6,796 bases of DNA from Patescibacteria group bacterium (GTDB taxonomy: Bacteria; Patescibacteriota; Gracilibacteria; UM-FILTER-43-11). Where the stretch lies: the NCBI GenBank assembly GCA_018814945.1, contig JAHIYT010000076.1:1-6796 (forward strand), written 5' to 3'. The stretch's first letter is position 1, and each line of letters starts with the position of its first letter. This document shows, in pieces, positions 1-5,493 of this stretch. The position numbers and the translations under genes are program-made. The notes under the pieces are model-generated. The model was given only the letters and a program-made list of their open reading frames with translations. It was not told the DNA's origin and searched no databases.

Positions 1-54
1 AAGTCTTACGGCGATAAAAGCGAATGTGATTCCAACGATTGTAGCTGGAGTTAA
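1..54 (+). CDS. C-terminal end of a cysteine-containing protein (partial)
   Basis: The first frame is open from the left edge to a TAA at 52-54 and encodes 17 residues ending in ECDSNDCSWS. Only the tail is visible, so no function can be assigned. The CDSNDC segment (25-42) is nearly repeated, in the same reading frame, in the next gene (DDSNDC at 222-239), and the underlying 18 nt differ at three positions, all transitions. This suggests the lost protein is a relative of the cysteine-rich membrane-tethered protein that follows two bases downstream. The stop is separated from the next start by only 2 nt, so the two genes are probably co-transcribed and translationally coupled. Confidence 0.7.
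   Translation, partial: KSYGDKSECDSNDCSWS
47..50 (+). promoter_or_regulatory. Ribosome binding site (GGAG) for the gene at 57
   Basis: GGAG lies 6 nt upstream of the ATG at 57 and overlaps the last codons of the preceding gene. It supports the ATG at 57 as the start rather than a later in-frame ATG at 78. Confidence 0.5.
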
Positions 55-56
55 GG

Positions 57-350
57 ATGAAGCGAGCTAGTGCTAATATGTGGTGGATCATCATCGGCGC
101 AGTGATTGCTCTTGTTGTTATGATTGTTTTGTTGGTAATGTTTACTGGGAAAACTAGCCTATTAGAAGGGGGATTGCTGGATTGTTCGGGTAAGGGTGGA
201 TTTTGTATCTCCTGTAACCAAGATGATTCTAATGATTGTAAGAATAGTTGTGATACTTCCTGTTCTGGTCAAGGCTACGAAAGTTGCAGTTATTCTTCTG
301 CTTTTAGTTGTCCCTCAGAACAAAGTTGCTGTTTGGGAACAAAAAAATAA
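57..350 (+). CDS. Membrane-tethered cysteine-rich miniprotein (10 Cys)
   Basis: This 97-aa protein starts with a short basic segment (MKRASA), followed by a single hydrophobic helix at about residues 8-30. The rest is a small hydrophilic domain with ten cysteines, at residues 43, 50, 53, 61, 65, 69, 77, 85, 91 and 92. The N-terminus resembles an archaeal class III (pilin-like) signal; the NMWWIII start of the helix is a type I recall from DPANN surface proteins. The even cysteine number and the lack of CxxC pairs suited to an iron-sulfur cluster favour disulfides and an extracytoplasmic location. The core C-x-x-K-G-G-x-C (43-50) and the closing CCL (91-93) are shared with the next gene, so the two look like diverged tandem paralogues. 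I recognise no named family. A lytic, adhesive or structural role is all possible and none is shown. Confidence 0.85.
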   Translation: MKRASANMWWIIIGAVIALVVMIVLLVMFTGKTSLLEGGLLDCSGKGGFCISCNQDDSNDCKNSCDTSCSGQGYESCSYSSAFSCPSEQSCCLGTKK

Positions 351-359
351 AATTAAAAG

Positions 360-623
360 ATGCAAAGCAGAAAAAGTCAATCCAGAATGTTTTTTATCAT
401 TGGTAGTCTAATCTTAGTCATCATAGTTGTCCTTGTTATTTTTACTATCTTTCAAGGTGGAACACAAAAAGGAAGCGAAAGTTTGCTAGGCTGTCTAAGC
501 AAAGGTGGAAGCTGTGAAACCTTAGCGGAATGTTCTAGTAAAAAGGGAATAATCTCTGAACAATTCGAGTGCAATGATGATAGTGAAGGTAATCGAATGT
601 TTTGCTGTTTAACTGAAAGTTAA
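360..623 (+). CDS. Membrane-tethered six-cysteine miniprotein with beta-defensin-like spacing
   Basis: This 87-aa protein has a basic N-terminus (MQSRKSQSR), a single helix at about residues 11-31, a short Gly/Ser/Lys linker, and a compact domain with exactly six cysteines at 45, 52, 58, 71, 82 and 83. The spacing is C-x6-C-x5-C-x12-C-x10-CC, with GG just before the second Cys (CLSKGGSC). This recalls animal beta-defensins (C-x6-C-x3-5-C-x9-10-C-x5-6-CC with GG before Cys2), although the last two loops are longer. It shares C-x-x-KGG-x-C and the terminal CCL with the upstream neighbour. The gap to the upstream stop is 9 nt. No strong Shine-Dalgarno is visible, only an A-rich run with AAAAG before ATG, so re-initiation after the previous gene is likely. 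The defensin resemblance may be convergent, and function is unknown. Confidence 0.85.
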   Translation: MQSRKSQSRMFFIIGSLILVIIVVLVIFTIFQGGTQKGSESLLGCLSKGGSCETLAECSSKKGIISEQFECNDDSEGNRMFCCLTES

Positions 624-624
624 T

Positions 625-628
625 AGGT
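625..628 (+). promoter_or_regulatory. Ribosome binding site (AGGT) for the 39-aa gene at 637
   Basis: AGGT sits 8 nt before the ATG at 637, in the 13-nt gap after the previous stop. Its presence supports translation of the very short reading frame that follows. Confidence 0.45.
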
Positions 629-636
629 CAGAACAA

Positions 637-756
637 ATGAAAAGATCAAAAAAAGGTATGTCTATGGCTTGGCTGTTGGGAATTGCTGCTTTGATTTTTT
701 TATTTTTGGTTGTCATCTGGTTGCTTGGAAAAAAAATAAGTCTCTTATTGCCATAA
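637..756 (+). CDS. 39-aa single-helix membrane micro-protein
   Basis: The reading frame runs ATG 637 to TAA 754-756 and encodes a 39-residue protein: a basic leader (MKRSKKG), one hydrophobic helix at about residues 11-30, and a short tail (GKKISLLLP). The KKG-M-S-M transition into the helix matches the [KR]-[GA]-hydrophobic pattern of archaeal class III signals, so after processing the product would be little more than a helix, like the smallest pilin-like proteins. It fits exactly between its neighbours (13 nt before, 7 nt after), has a Shine-Dalgarno-like AGGT upstream and repeats the N-terminal layout of the rest of the operon. These points argue that it is a real gene despite its size. 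It has no cysteines. No family is recognised. It could be a minor structural subunit, a membrane anchor for a partner, or a small regulator of the complex. Confidence 0.65.
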   Translation: MKRSKKGMSMAWLLGIAALIFLFLVVIWLLGKKISLLLP

Positions 757-763
757 AATTAAA

Positions 764-922
764 ATGATTACCATTCCAATAATGAAGAATAGAAAAGGAG
801 ATATAGGTATTAATAAACTCATAATTTATGCTATCTTTGTAGCAGTTGGATTAGTTATAATTTACATCATTTGGAAATGGGACTCTATAGTAAGTACTGT
901 TGGTGATCTATTTATTAATTAA
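764..922 (+). CDS. 52-aa single-helix membrane micro-protein
   Basis: An ATG at 764 opens a 52-codon frame ending at TAA 920-922. The product has a basic segment (MKNRKGDIGINK, residues 7-18), one helix at about residues 19-36 (rich in Ile, Val and Ala and ending IIYIIW) and a short polar tail (KWDSIVSTVGDLFIN). An in-frame ATG at 782 would give a 46-aa product beginning MKNRKGD. That shorter form has the more typical class III signal (RKG followed by D-I-G), while neither ATG has a convincing ribosome binding site. The start is therefore uncertain. The gap from the previous stop is 7 nt and the gap to the next start is 12 nt. The RKGDIG signal again puts this product in the pilin-like set of the operon. 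I recognise no family. Confidence 0.6.
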   Translation: MITIPIMKNRKGDIGINKLIIYAIFVAVGLVIIYIIWKWDSIVSTVGDLFIN

Positions 923-923
923 A

Positions 924-928
924 AGAGG
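924..928 (+). promoter_or_regulatory. Ribosome binding site (AGAGG) for the gene at 935
   Basis: AGAGG lies 6 nt upstream of the ATG at 935, immediately after the stop of the preceding micro-gene. It is the strongest ribosome binding site in the window and fixes the start of the 270-aa protein. It also marks the boundary between the small left-hand genes and the larger right-hand set. Confidence 0.6.
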
Positions 929-934
929 AAAGAA

Positions 935-1747
935 ATGGAGTTACAAAAATTAGGAATTTTAGTTCTAGCCCTGTTAGCAGGTGCAACTCTAATTTATGTT
1001 TTTATTGGGGGAGGAGATGGCCTTTTATTTGAGGCAGGTGAAGCTGGAGAAAACATTAGGGATTTTGTGGTTAATGCGAGCCCTTTCGCCGACGAAATCG
1101 AAATAGTTCCAGAGATTATTTCTGAAGCTCATGCTAGCACAATTATTGGTCTACGGGAAGCGATTAACCACATCTTACAAAGTAATAATAAGGATTGTTT
1201 TATGCGTTATGGTGGCTTACCTGATTTAGGCCATCGTGCAACTAGTATTGAATTTATTTATGAAGATGGAATAACGACAATGTTTGTATATGGTGGTACG
1301 GATGGTCGACATCTCATTCCAGAGTTAGTCACAGAATTCGAAGAGATGATTCCCTGTGTCATTGCTGGTAGTGATAGTGTTGGGGAGAATTTTTTCAACA
1401 AATTTATTGAAGAAGATCAGAGTATTACTTCTGGTTATTTTAACCCGGTTGATTATGTTCGTATTTTTGGGTGGGAAGGAGAAGGATGGGATGCCGGATT
1501 CAATTGTGATGACGGCAACCGTATTATGACTCAACGAGAAGAAAGTTCCACTGGTCCGAATCGTTATTGTGATAATTTTGAAGATGGAGGAATATTTTTC
1601 TCACCCGATAATCGCCATATTTGTTTTATTCCCACCAATTCCGAAACTAATGCTGATCAACACGGGATTGAAAATGATTATGTTGGTGGAACTAAGAGTA
1701 ATAGTTTATCTATTCAATTAAATGGAAATGGACTAACAAGATGTTAA
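935..1747 (+). CDS. Membrane-anchored extracytoplasmic protein, uncharacterised DPANN-type family
   Basis: This 270-aa protein has a helix at about residues 6-24 (GILVLALLAGATLIYVFIG) and then a large soluble domain. It is the one member of the operon without a clear K/R-G/A signal before its helix: the leader is just MELQKL, so it may keep an uncleaved anchor. Visible landmarks are a helical stretch around 60-86 (ASTIIGLREAINHIL), NKDCF at about 85-89, YGGLPDLG, a VYGGTDGR turn and EMIPCVIAG at about 138-146. Further cysteines follow in the C-terminal half (FNCDDGNR, RYCDNF, RHICFIP), and the last residue is Cys. The middle resembles a DPANN-specific family I remember, with no known activity, and I see no catalytic motif. 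Its last 7 nt overlap the next gene (start at 1741), so translational coupling is likely. Confidence 0.88.
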   Translation: MELQKLGILVLALLAGATLIYVFIGGGDGLLFEAGEAGENIRDFVVNASPFADEIEIVPEIISEAHASTIIGLREAINHILQSNNKDCFMRYGGLPDLGHRATSIEFIYEDGITTMFVYGGTDGRHLIPELVTEFEEMIPCVIAGSDSVGENFFNKFIEEDQSITSGYFNPVDYVRIFGWEGEGWDAGFNCDDGNRIMTQREESSTGPNRYCDNFEDGGIFFSPDNRHICFIPTNSETNADQHGIENDYVGGTKSNSLSIQLNGNGLTRC

Positions 1748-2454
1748 ATAAAAAAGCTATTGCTATGGAAAAGTTAATCATTTGGTCTATTTTATTAGTT
1801 TCTTTTGTTTTAATTTCCTTTACCGTTAGTCGATTAGTTGCCAAAGCCGAACCAATGGAGGCAGAGATTATTTGCCGGGATAGTTTATTGCTTAAAGCTA
1901 ATACTCAAATTCAAATTGTTAATGTAGAAGTGGCTTCTACTCCTGCTTTGTGTAAAACCGTTGATAAGAAATTTGCTGCTGCAGAGAAGGATGAGGCTTT
2001 ACAATTTATTGCCAATTCTATTGAAAGGTGTTGGTGGATTTGGTTAGAAGGAAAATATGATCAAATCTTAGGGCCGAGGGGAATTGGAGGAGATGATGAG
2101 GCGCCAAAATGTTTTGTATGTAACACTTTAGTTTACCAACAAGGACCAACAGTAACGAAAACAGAAATTATTGATTATTTGGGAAGAAAAAACTCTCGGT
2201 ATGTTGACGCTTCCATCATTGATTATATTCAACAAAGAGGGTATGTCGACTTTTATGAAAATACTTTTTCCGCTGAAGAAGTATATGCGGTTGTTTATGC
2301 TAGTAATATTGATGAAGGTTTCTGGTCAGCAACTTTTGGTCGCCAATTAGGCTTTTATCCCCCTTATAATCAAAATGGTTTATGGATGCTGAAATTAAAT
2401 AGGTTTGATGCTGCACAACCTTGCCTTTATCAACCTGATGTCGCTGGAGAATAA
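1741..2454 (+). CDS. Pilin-signal membrane protein with CWW...CFVC motifs, conserved DPANN family
   Basis: This 237-aa protein begins MLNKKAIAMEKLIIW: a KKA leader followed by a helix to about residue 33, as in class III signal peptides, with an acidic residue at +4 if cleaved after KKA. The soluble part carries paired cysteines: IICRDS (about 45), ALCKTVDKK (about 71), the aromatic motif RCWWIWLEGKY (about 96-106) and KCFVCNT (about 123-128). A late segment contains IIDYIQQRGYVDFY and ends at PCLYQPD. The CWW-x3-EGK and C-x-x-C arrangement matches a family I recall from Woesearchaeota/Pacearchaeota genomes, always uncharacterised. The cysteines could form disulfides in an extracellular domain; the single C-x-x-C is too little to claim a metal site. 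It overlaps the previous gene by 7 nt and is followed 19 nt later by the large CARDB-like protein. Confidence 0.9.
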   Translation: MLNKKAIAMEKLIIWSILLVSFVLISFTVSRLVAKAEPMEAEIICRDSLLLKANTQIQIVNVEVASTPALCKTVDKKFAAAEKDEALQFIANSIERCWWIWLEGKYDQILGPRGIGGDDEAPKCFVCNTLVYQQGPTVTKTEIIDYLGRKNSRYVDASIIDYIQQRGYVDFYENTFSAEEVYAVVYASNIDEGFWSATFGRQLGFYPPYNQNGLWMLKLNRFDAAQPCLYQPDVAGE

Positions 2455-2460
2455 AATAAA

Positions 2461-2465
2461 GAGGT
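2461..2465 (+). promoter_or_regulatory. Ribosome binding site (GAGGT) deciding the start at 2474
   Basis: GAGGT lies 8 nt upstream of the ATG at 2474. The longest possible frame would start at 2405, inside the upstream gene, but that ATG has no comparable site. It would also add 23 residues ahead of an otherwise standard basic leader and helix. Confidence 0.6.
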
Positions 2466-2473
2466 ATTATAAA

Positions 2474-3976
2474 ATGATTACTAATAAAAAAAGAGTATTA
2501 TTTAACAAAAAAGGGGACTGGTCAGCTTCTAAACTGGGTGGCCTTTTATTGGTGATTCTGGTAATTGTTGTCATTACATTTGGCGTGATAACCAAATTAG
2601 GGGCTTCAGGTCGCCAAGCTAGAGGATTATATGATTCGGGGGATTGTGATGGCGACACTGCTTGGAATTCTATTGATAAATGTCCCTGCCTTTCCACATT
2701 AGGACTCGAATCTAATGAGTTAAGAGGATGCCCTTTAGGCACTTCTTTAGAGGAAGCAAATTTAGATCACCAAACTTGTAGCTGGTTCATGTCGGATTTA
2801 CAAACTTGCGGAGGAAGGAGTTCAGGAACTTGTTTTGTAGATACAACTGATGATGATCGTATTTATTTATCTAGTTGTGAAGAGGACAATGAAGAAAATT
2901 GTCGTGAAAAAGAAGATGGTGACTATAAAAAACGTTGCGATCGTGTTTCTGAAATTGCTATTGGTGTTACTGAAGAGCAGGAAGGTTTGTCAGGGTTTTG
3001 GGATTTAACCGTTAAGAAAATATCTGTTTATGATTATGAAGATAATCTTCAAACCACTGTAGAAAATAATATTGATGGTAGCGTACTTTTTGATTTAGAA
3101 AACAGAGAACTCTCTCAAGAAATGAAAATTCAATTTGAAATTAAAAATCTTGGCGAGCAGACTACTACTAAACCTTTCTTTATTGCAATAGAAGTGTGTA
3201 ATGAAGATAAAGATGAATCCAGTTGTCATGAAATATTAAGCGAAGAGTTTGAACCTCTTGAGGCTCTAGAATCAAGGGAGTCAGAAAAGTTAGAAGTTAC
3301 AATAGGAACTAATGGTGATGCTTGTGATGGTGCAGGAGATACCCGATGTTTTGTCAAAGTTAAAGTTGATAGCGAGAGAGATTTGGCCGAGTTAGACGAA
3401 AATAATAATAAAGTGTGGTTCTTTGTTCGACTAATTAATAAGCAAGCCGAAGAGGTTAACTGGGTCAAATATAAATCAATCGAGATTTTTGCTAATGAAG
3501 GTGAGGGTAGTGAGTATCAAGGGATTGTTTTAACAACCTGCCAGGGTTTTATGGGCGGAGGCGAAGGTAATGATCCAGAAATTTCTCCAAATTGTGATAC
3601 CGAAGATGATGATTGCGATGATGAAGGCGAAACTTTAACTGAACTCCCTCCTCTCGGTTGTTTAGTACATGCTTCAGAAGATAATGATATTTTTGAGAGT
3701 GACTGTGGTTGGGCTCAAGCTAGAAAAGCATCCGGTTTAACTCATCGGAGTTATCAGGAAATTGATATTGTTGGAGGAGTACAAATAACAGATGGTGATA
3801 ATGTTGGAGATCTTTTTACATATCACTGGCAAGCAAAACCAGAAGGGTCGCTTCTCTGTGGTGATGATCAACATTGGTATTTATGTGATGGTGGTTCTCG
3901 CAGCGGAAAAGTTCTTACAATCGGAGAAAGAAGGTTTACATGTGGTTCAGACTTTTCTTGGAGTGAAATCATCTAA
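2474..3976 (+). CDS. Large surface protein: TSP3-like motif, CARDB-like domain, Cys-rich C-terminus
   Basis: With the start at 2474 this is a 500-aa protein. Residues 1-20 are basic with KKGDWSASK, a class III-like signal, and the helix is at about 22-40. Residues 54-72 (DSGDCDGD, then SIDKCPC) resemble one thrombospondin type-3 repeat, with closely spaced acidic residues that bind calcium in that family. A Cys- and Asp-rich part follows to about 155. Residues 177-318 look like a CARDB/Ig-like beta-sandwich: alternating beta strands, FEIKNLGEQTT at 221-231, and VKVDS followed by LAELDENNN at 297-312, the typical E-x-NEx-N turn. A very acidic linker (about 364-390) leads to a C-terminal module with LLCGDDQHWYLCDG at 460-473 and RRFTCGSDFSW at 487-497. 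There are 22 cysteines in all. CARDB domains are known for cell adhesion and surface binding, so an adhesin or structural surface role is inferred. Only 2 nt separate it from the next gene. Confidence 0.88.
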   Translation: MITNKKRVLFNKKGDWSASKLGGLLLVILVIVVITFGVITKLGASGRQARGLYDSGDCDGDTAWNSIDKCPCLSTLGLESNELRGCPLGTSLEEANLDHQTCSWFMSDLQTCGGRSSGTCFVDTTDDDRIYLSSCEEDNEENCREKEDGDYKKRCDRVSEIAIGVTEEQEGLSGFWDLTVKKISVYDYEDNLQTTVENNIDGSVLFDLENRELSQEMKIQFEIKNLGEQTTTKPFFIAIEVCNEDKDESSCHEILSEEFEPLEALESRESEKLEVTIGTNGDACDGAGDTRCFVKVKVDSERDLAELDENNNKVWFFVRLINKQAEEVNWVKYKSIEIFANEGEGSEYQGIVLTTCQGFMGGGEGNDPEISPNCDTEDDDCDDEGETLTELPPLGCLVHASEDNDIFESDCGWAQARKASGLTHRSYQEIDIVGGVQITDGDNVGDLFTYHWQAKPEGSLLCGDDQHWYLCDGGSRSGKVLTIGERRFTCGSDFSWSEII

Positions 3977-3978
3977 AA

Positions 3979-4587
3979 ATGATGCTTGCTAGTAAGAAAG
4001 GGATTATGTTGAAATTTTTAATTACTCTTTTACTAGCAATTTTGATTGTTTTTATTCCTGCTTGTTTGATAGGATCAGCTTTTTTTCGTTTAAGTGATCA
4101 GGCGAAAGATAATTTTGCAGATTTGACTGCAGAAATTATTAATGTGCAAGAAAGTTCCATCCCCATAACCCGTTCAATAGTTTTCATTCAAGATGAAGAT
4201 ACTTATCTTTATTTTGTGACTGATATAACTCGGGGGCAGCGGATAGAATACGACGAAGAGAATTATCTACTTGATCATTCGCTTGAATGTGAAGGAATAA
4301 ATTGTCTCTGCCTTTGTAGGGATTACACCACTGAATATGAAAATGAAGATCTTTCTGGAGAATCTTGGCGAGTTTGTACACAACGGGTTTGTAAAGAACT
4401 TCCGGGAGTAGAAATTTCTTATGGCACCGAAAAATTAGTTTATCGCGGCGACGATGATTCTCGTCGGCAAACAGCAAGAATTATTAGATGTGTTGCGAAT
4501 ACTCCCTATTGTCGAGGTAATGAGGGGGATCTAAGCATTATTTTTTCTAGATTGGATACTGAAGGAGCATACGATGCCATAAAATGA
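3979..4587 (+). CDS. Pilin-signal membrane protein with C-x4-C-x-C-x-C cluster
   Basis: This 202-aa protein starts with MMLASKKGIMLKF; KKG before the helix (about residues 11-36) fits a class III signal. After the helix comes LSDQAKDNFADLTAEI, an amphipathic segment I recall as typical of a conserved DPANN family. A beta-rich part follows (SIVFIQDEDTYLYFV), then a dense cysteine group C104-x4-C109-x-C111-x-C113 (ECEGINCLCLCRD), a second pair C133-x4-C138, and C171-x6-C178. One further Cys lies within the helix. The eight outer cysteines could be four disulfides or a metal site; the sequence does not decide. Two consecutive ATGs (3979, 3982) are possible starts, and a weak GGAG lies too far upstream (about 15 nt) to choose. 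A third ATG at 4006 would remove the KKG signal and is less likely. The gene overlaps the next by ATGA. Confidence 0.88.
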   Translation: MMLASKKGIMLKFLITLLLAILIVFIPACLIGSAFFRLSDQAKDNFADLTAEIINVQESSIPITRSIVFIQDEDTYLYFVTDITRGQRIEYDEENYLLDHSLECEGINCLCLCRDYTTEYENEDLSGESWRVCTQRVCKELPGVEISYGTEKLVYRGDDDSRRQTARIIRCVANTPYCRGNEGDLSIIFSRLDTEGAYDAIK

Positions 4588-5027
4588 TTTTAAGAAAGAA
4601 AAACAATATTTTTTTTCCAAAATGGAAAAAAGCTACTAGCACTTTGATGATCATTTTTGAACTGGTTATTGTCAGTTTAGTTATATTTGGAACGGTCCGA
4701 ATTGCCCATGCTTATGGTAATTCTTTAATTACTCAGAAAGTCAATATTGCTGAAGATGTCCGTATGATGGTTAATACTTTGGTAGGTGTTCCTGGCGATG
4801 CCATTGTTAAATACCCTCATGATGTTTCCAATTTTCGCCTAATTTTAAATCAGGATGGAGTTAGCGTCTTTAATGAAGGTGATTCTCAGTTTGAATATAC
4901 CAAAAGAACATTTTATCTGCCTACTGGATACTCTGCTGCCGGATCAATGGATGGTGAGGAGTATTTTTGTTTAGATAAACAAGATCGAACAATTATTTTA
5001 AGAGCTTGTCTTGAAAATGAACCGTAA
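4584..5027 (+). CDS. Pilin-like membrane protein with VPGD...YP motif, conserved DPANN family
   Basis: This 147-aa protein has an unusually long basic leader (MILRKKNNIFFPKWKKATST) and a helix at about residues 20-42 (LMIIFELVIVSLVIFGTVRI). The KKATST-L junction resembles a prepilin cleavage region. After the helix come VNIAEDVRMMVNTLVGVPGDAIVKYP at about 53-78 and VSNFRLIL, VSVF, which I recall as the signature of a small DPANN-restricted family in which a VPGD/SPGD and tyrosine-proline pair is retained. The rest is probably beta-rich. There are two cysteines (C129, C142). No enzymatic motif is seen. The start codon shares ATGA with the previous stop (4-nt overlap) and the end overlaps the next gene by 11 nt, so synthesis of these products is probably stoichiometrically linked. 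The Glu in the helix (FELVIV, residue 26) is reminiscent of the conserved pilin Glu but not in the canonical position. Confidence 0.87.
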   Translation: MILRKKNNIFFPKWKKATSTLMIIFELVIVSLVIFGTVRIAHAYGNSLITQKVNIAEDVRMMVNTLVGVPGDAIVKYPHDVSNFRLILNQDGVSVFNEGDSQFEYTKRTFYLPTGYSAAGSMDGEEYFCLDKQDRTIILRACLENEP

Positions 5028-5493
5028 AGCCCAGATTTTTGAAACCGCCCGAAAAACCATTTTTTGGTTAATTATTGGAGTAGTGTTAACAGCTGTGCTA
5101 ATGTCTTTTGCTTATATTATTGCTGATTATAAAAATAAACTTACTTTTGTCCCCCCAGAATTACAAGCTGAACTCATTTCTTTACGTTTTGTTAACAATC
5201 CAGATTGTTTTGCTTTACAAGATGAAGTTACTGAAAGAGTTTATTCAGGAATTATTGATTTAGCTAAATTTACTGATGAGCGTTTAAGAACTTGTTATCC
5301 TCTATCTTTGCAAACTGGTCATCAAGAGCAAAATTTTCGTTTACTGCTAATTGAAACCGAAAGACAAATTCAAACCAGAGATTATGCCAACAGAGATAAG
5401 TTTAGCTTAGATAAAGAAGTTTTAGTTAATCAAAATGGCAATCTCCATAAAGATCGGTTGATTATTTACATACAGGATTTAGAAATAGGATGA
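5017..5493 (+). CDS. Pilin-signal membrane protein (RKAQIFE...VPPEL), conserved DPANN family
   Basis: With ATG 5017 as start this is 158 aa. A TTG at 5011 would add two residues and is less likely, as ATG starts dominate here. The leader MNRKA followed by QIFETARKTIFWLI has the look of a class III signal cut after KA. The helix is at about 13-36. The body includes NKLTFVPPELQAEL (about 40-53), ISLRFVNNPDCF (about 54-65) and a GIIDLAKFTDERLRTCY segment (about 78-94). I recall this set as a well-conserved family of Woesearchaeota/Pacearchaeota with no known function. The two cysteines, C64 and C93, probably pair. The C-terminal half, with NFRLLLIETERQ and a DRLIIYIQDLEIG end, looks like a beta-strand domain. 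It overlaps the upstream gene by 11 nt and the downstream gene by ATGA, tying it into the core block. Confidence 0.9.
   Translation: MNRKAQIFETARKTIFWLIIGVVLTAVLMSFAYIIADYKNKLTFVPPELQAELISLRFVNNPDCFALQDEVTERVYSGIIDLAKFTDERLRTCYPLSLQTGHQEQNFRLLLIETERQIQTRDYANRDKFSLDKEVLVNQNGNLHKDRLIIYIQDLEIG

Noticed and set aside
57..350. Ferredoxin or other iron-sulfur protein reading of the ten-cysteine gene
   Set aside because: The spacing does not match C-x2-C-x2-C-x3-C clusters. An exported, helix-tethered domain with an even cysteine number is better explained by disulfides.
196..411. 71-aa plus-strand frame overlapping the genes at 57 and 360
   Set aside because: It lies out of frame across two well-supported genes and is an artefact of T-rich cysteine/valine coding. 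It has no ribosome binding site and would conflict with both neighbours.
1325..1534. Minus-strand frame of 69 codons
   Set aside because: It is fully antisense to the 935-1747 gene, shows no protein features of the operon and has no upstream signal. The same reasoning removes the minus-strand frames at 2467-2742, 3226-3468, 4184-4477, 5462-5662, 5828-6034, 6167-6379 and 6524-6712.
2405..2473. 23-residue N-terminal extension of the large CARDB-like protein
   Set aside because: It would overlap the previous gene by 50 nt and lacks a ribosome binding site. The start at 2474 has GAGGT 8 nt upstream and gives the usual basic leader plus helix.
3792..3992. 66-aa plus-strand frame at the end of the CARDB-like gene
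   Set aside because: It is a shifted-frame shadow of the C-terminal module and overlaps the next gene's start. Its sequence has none of the operon's hallmarks.
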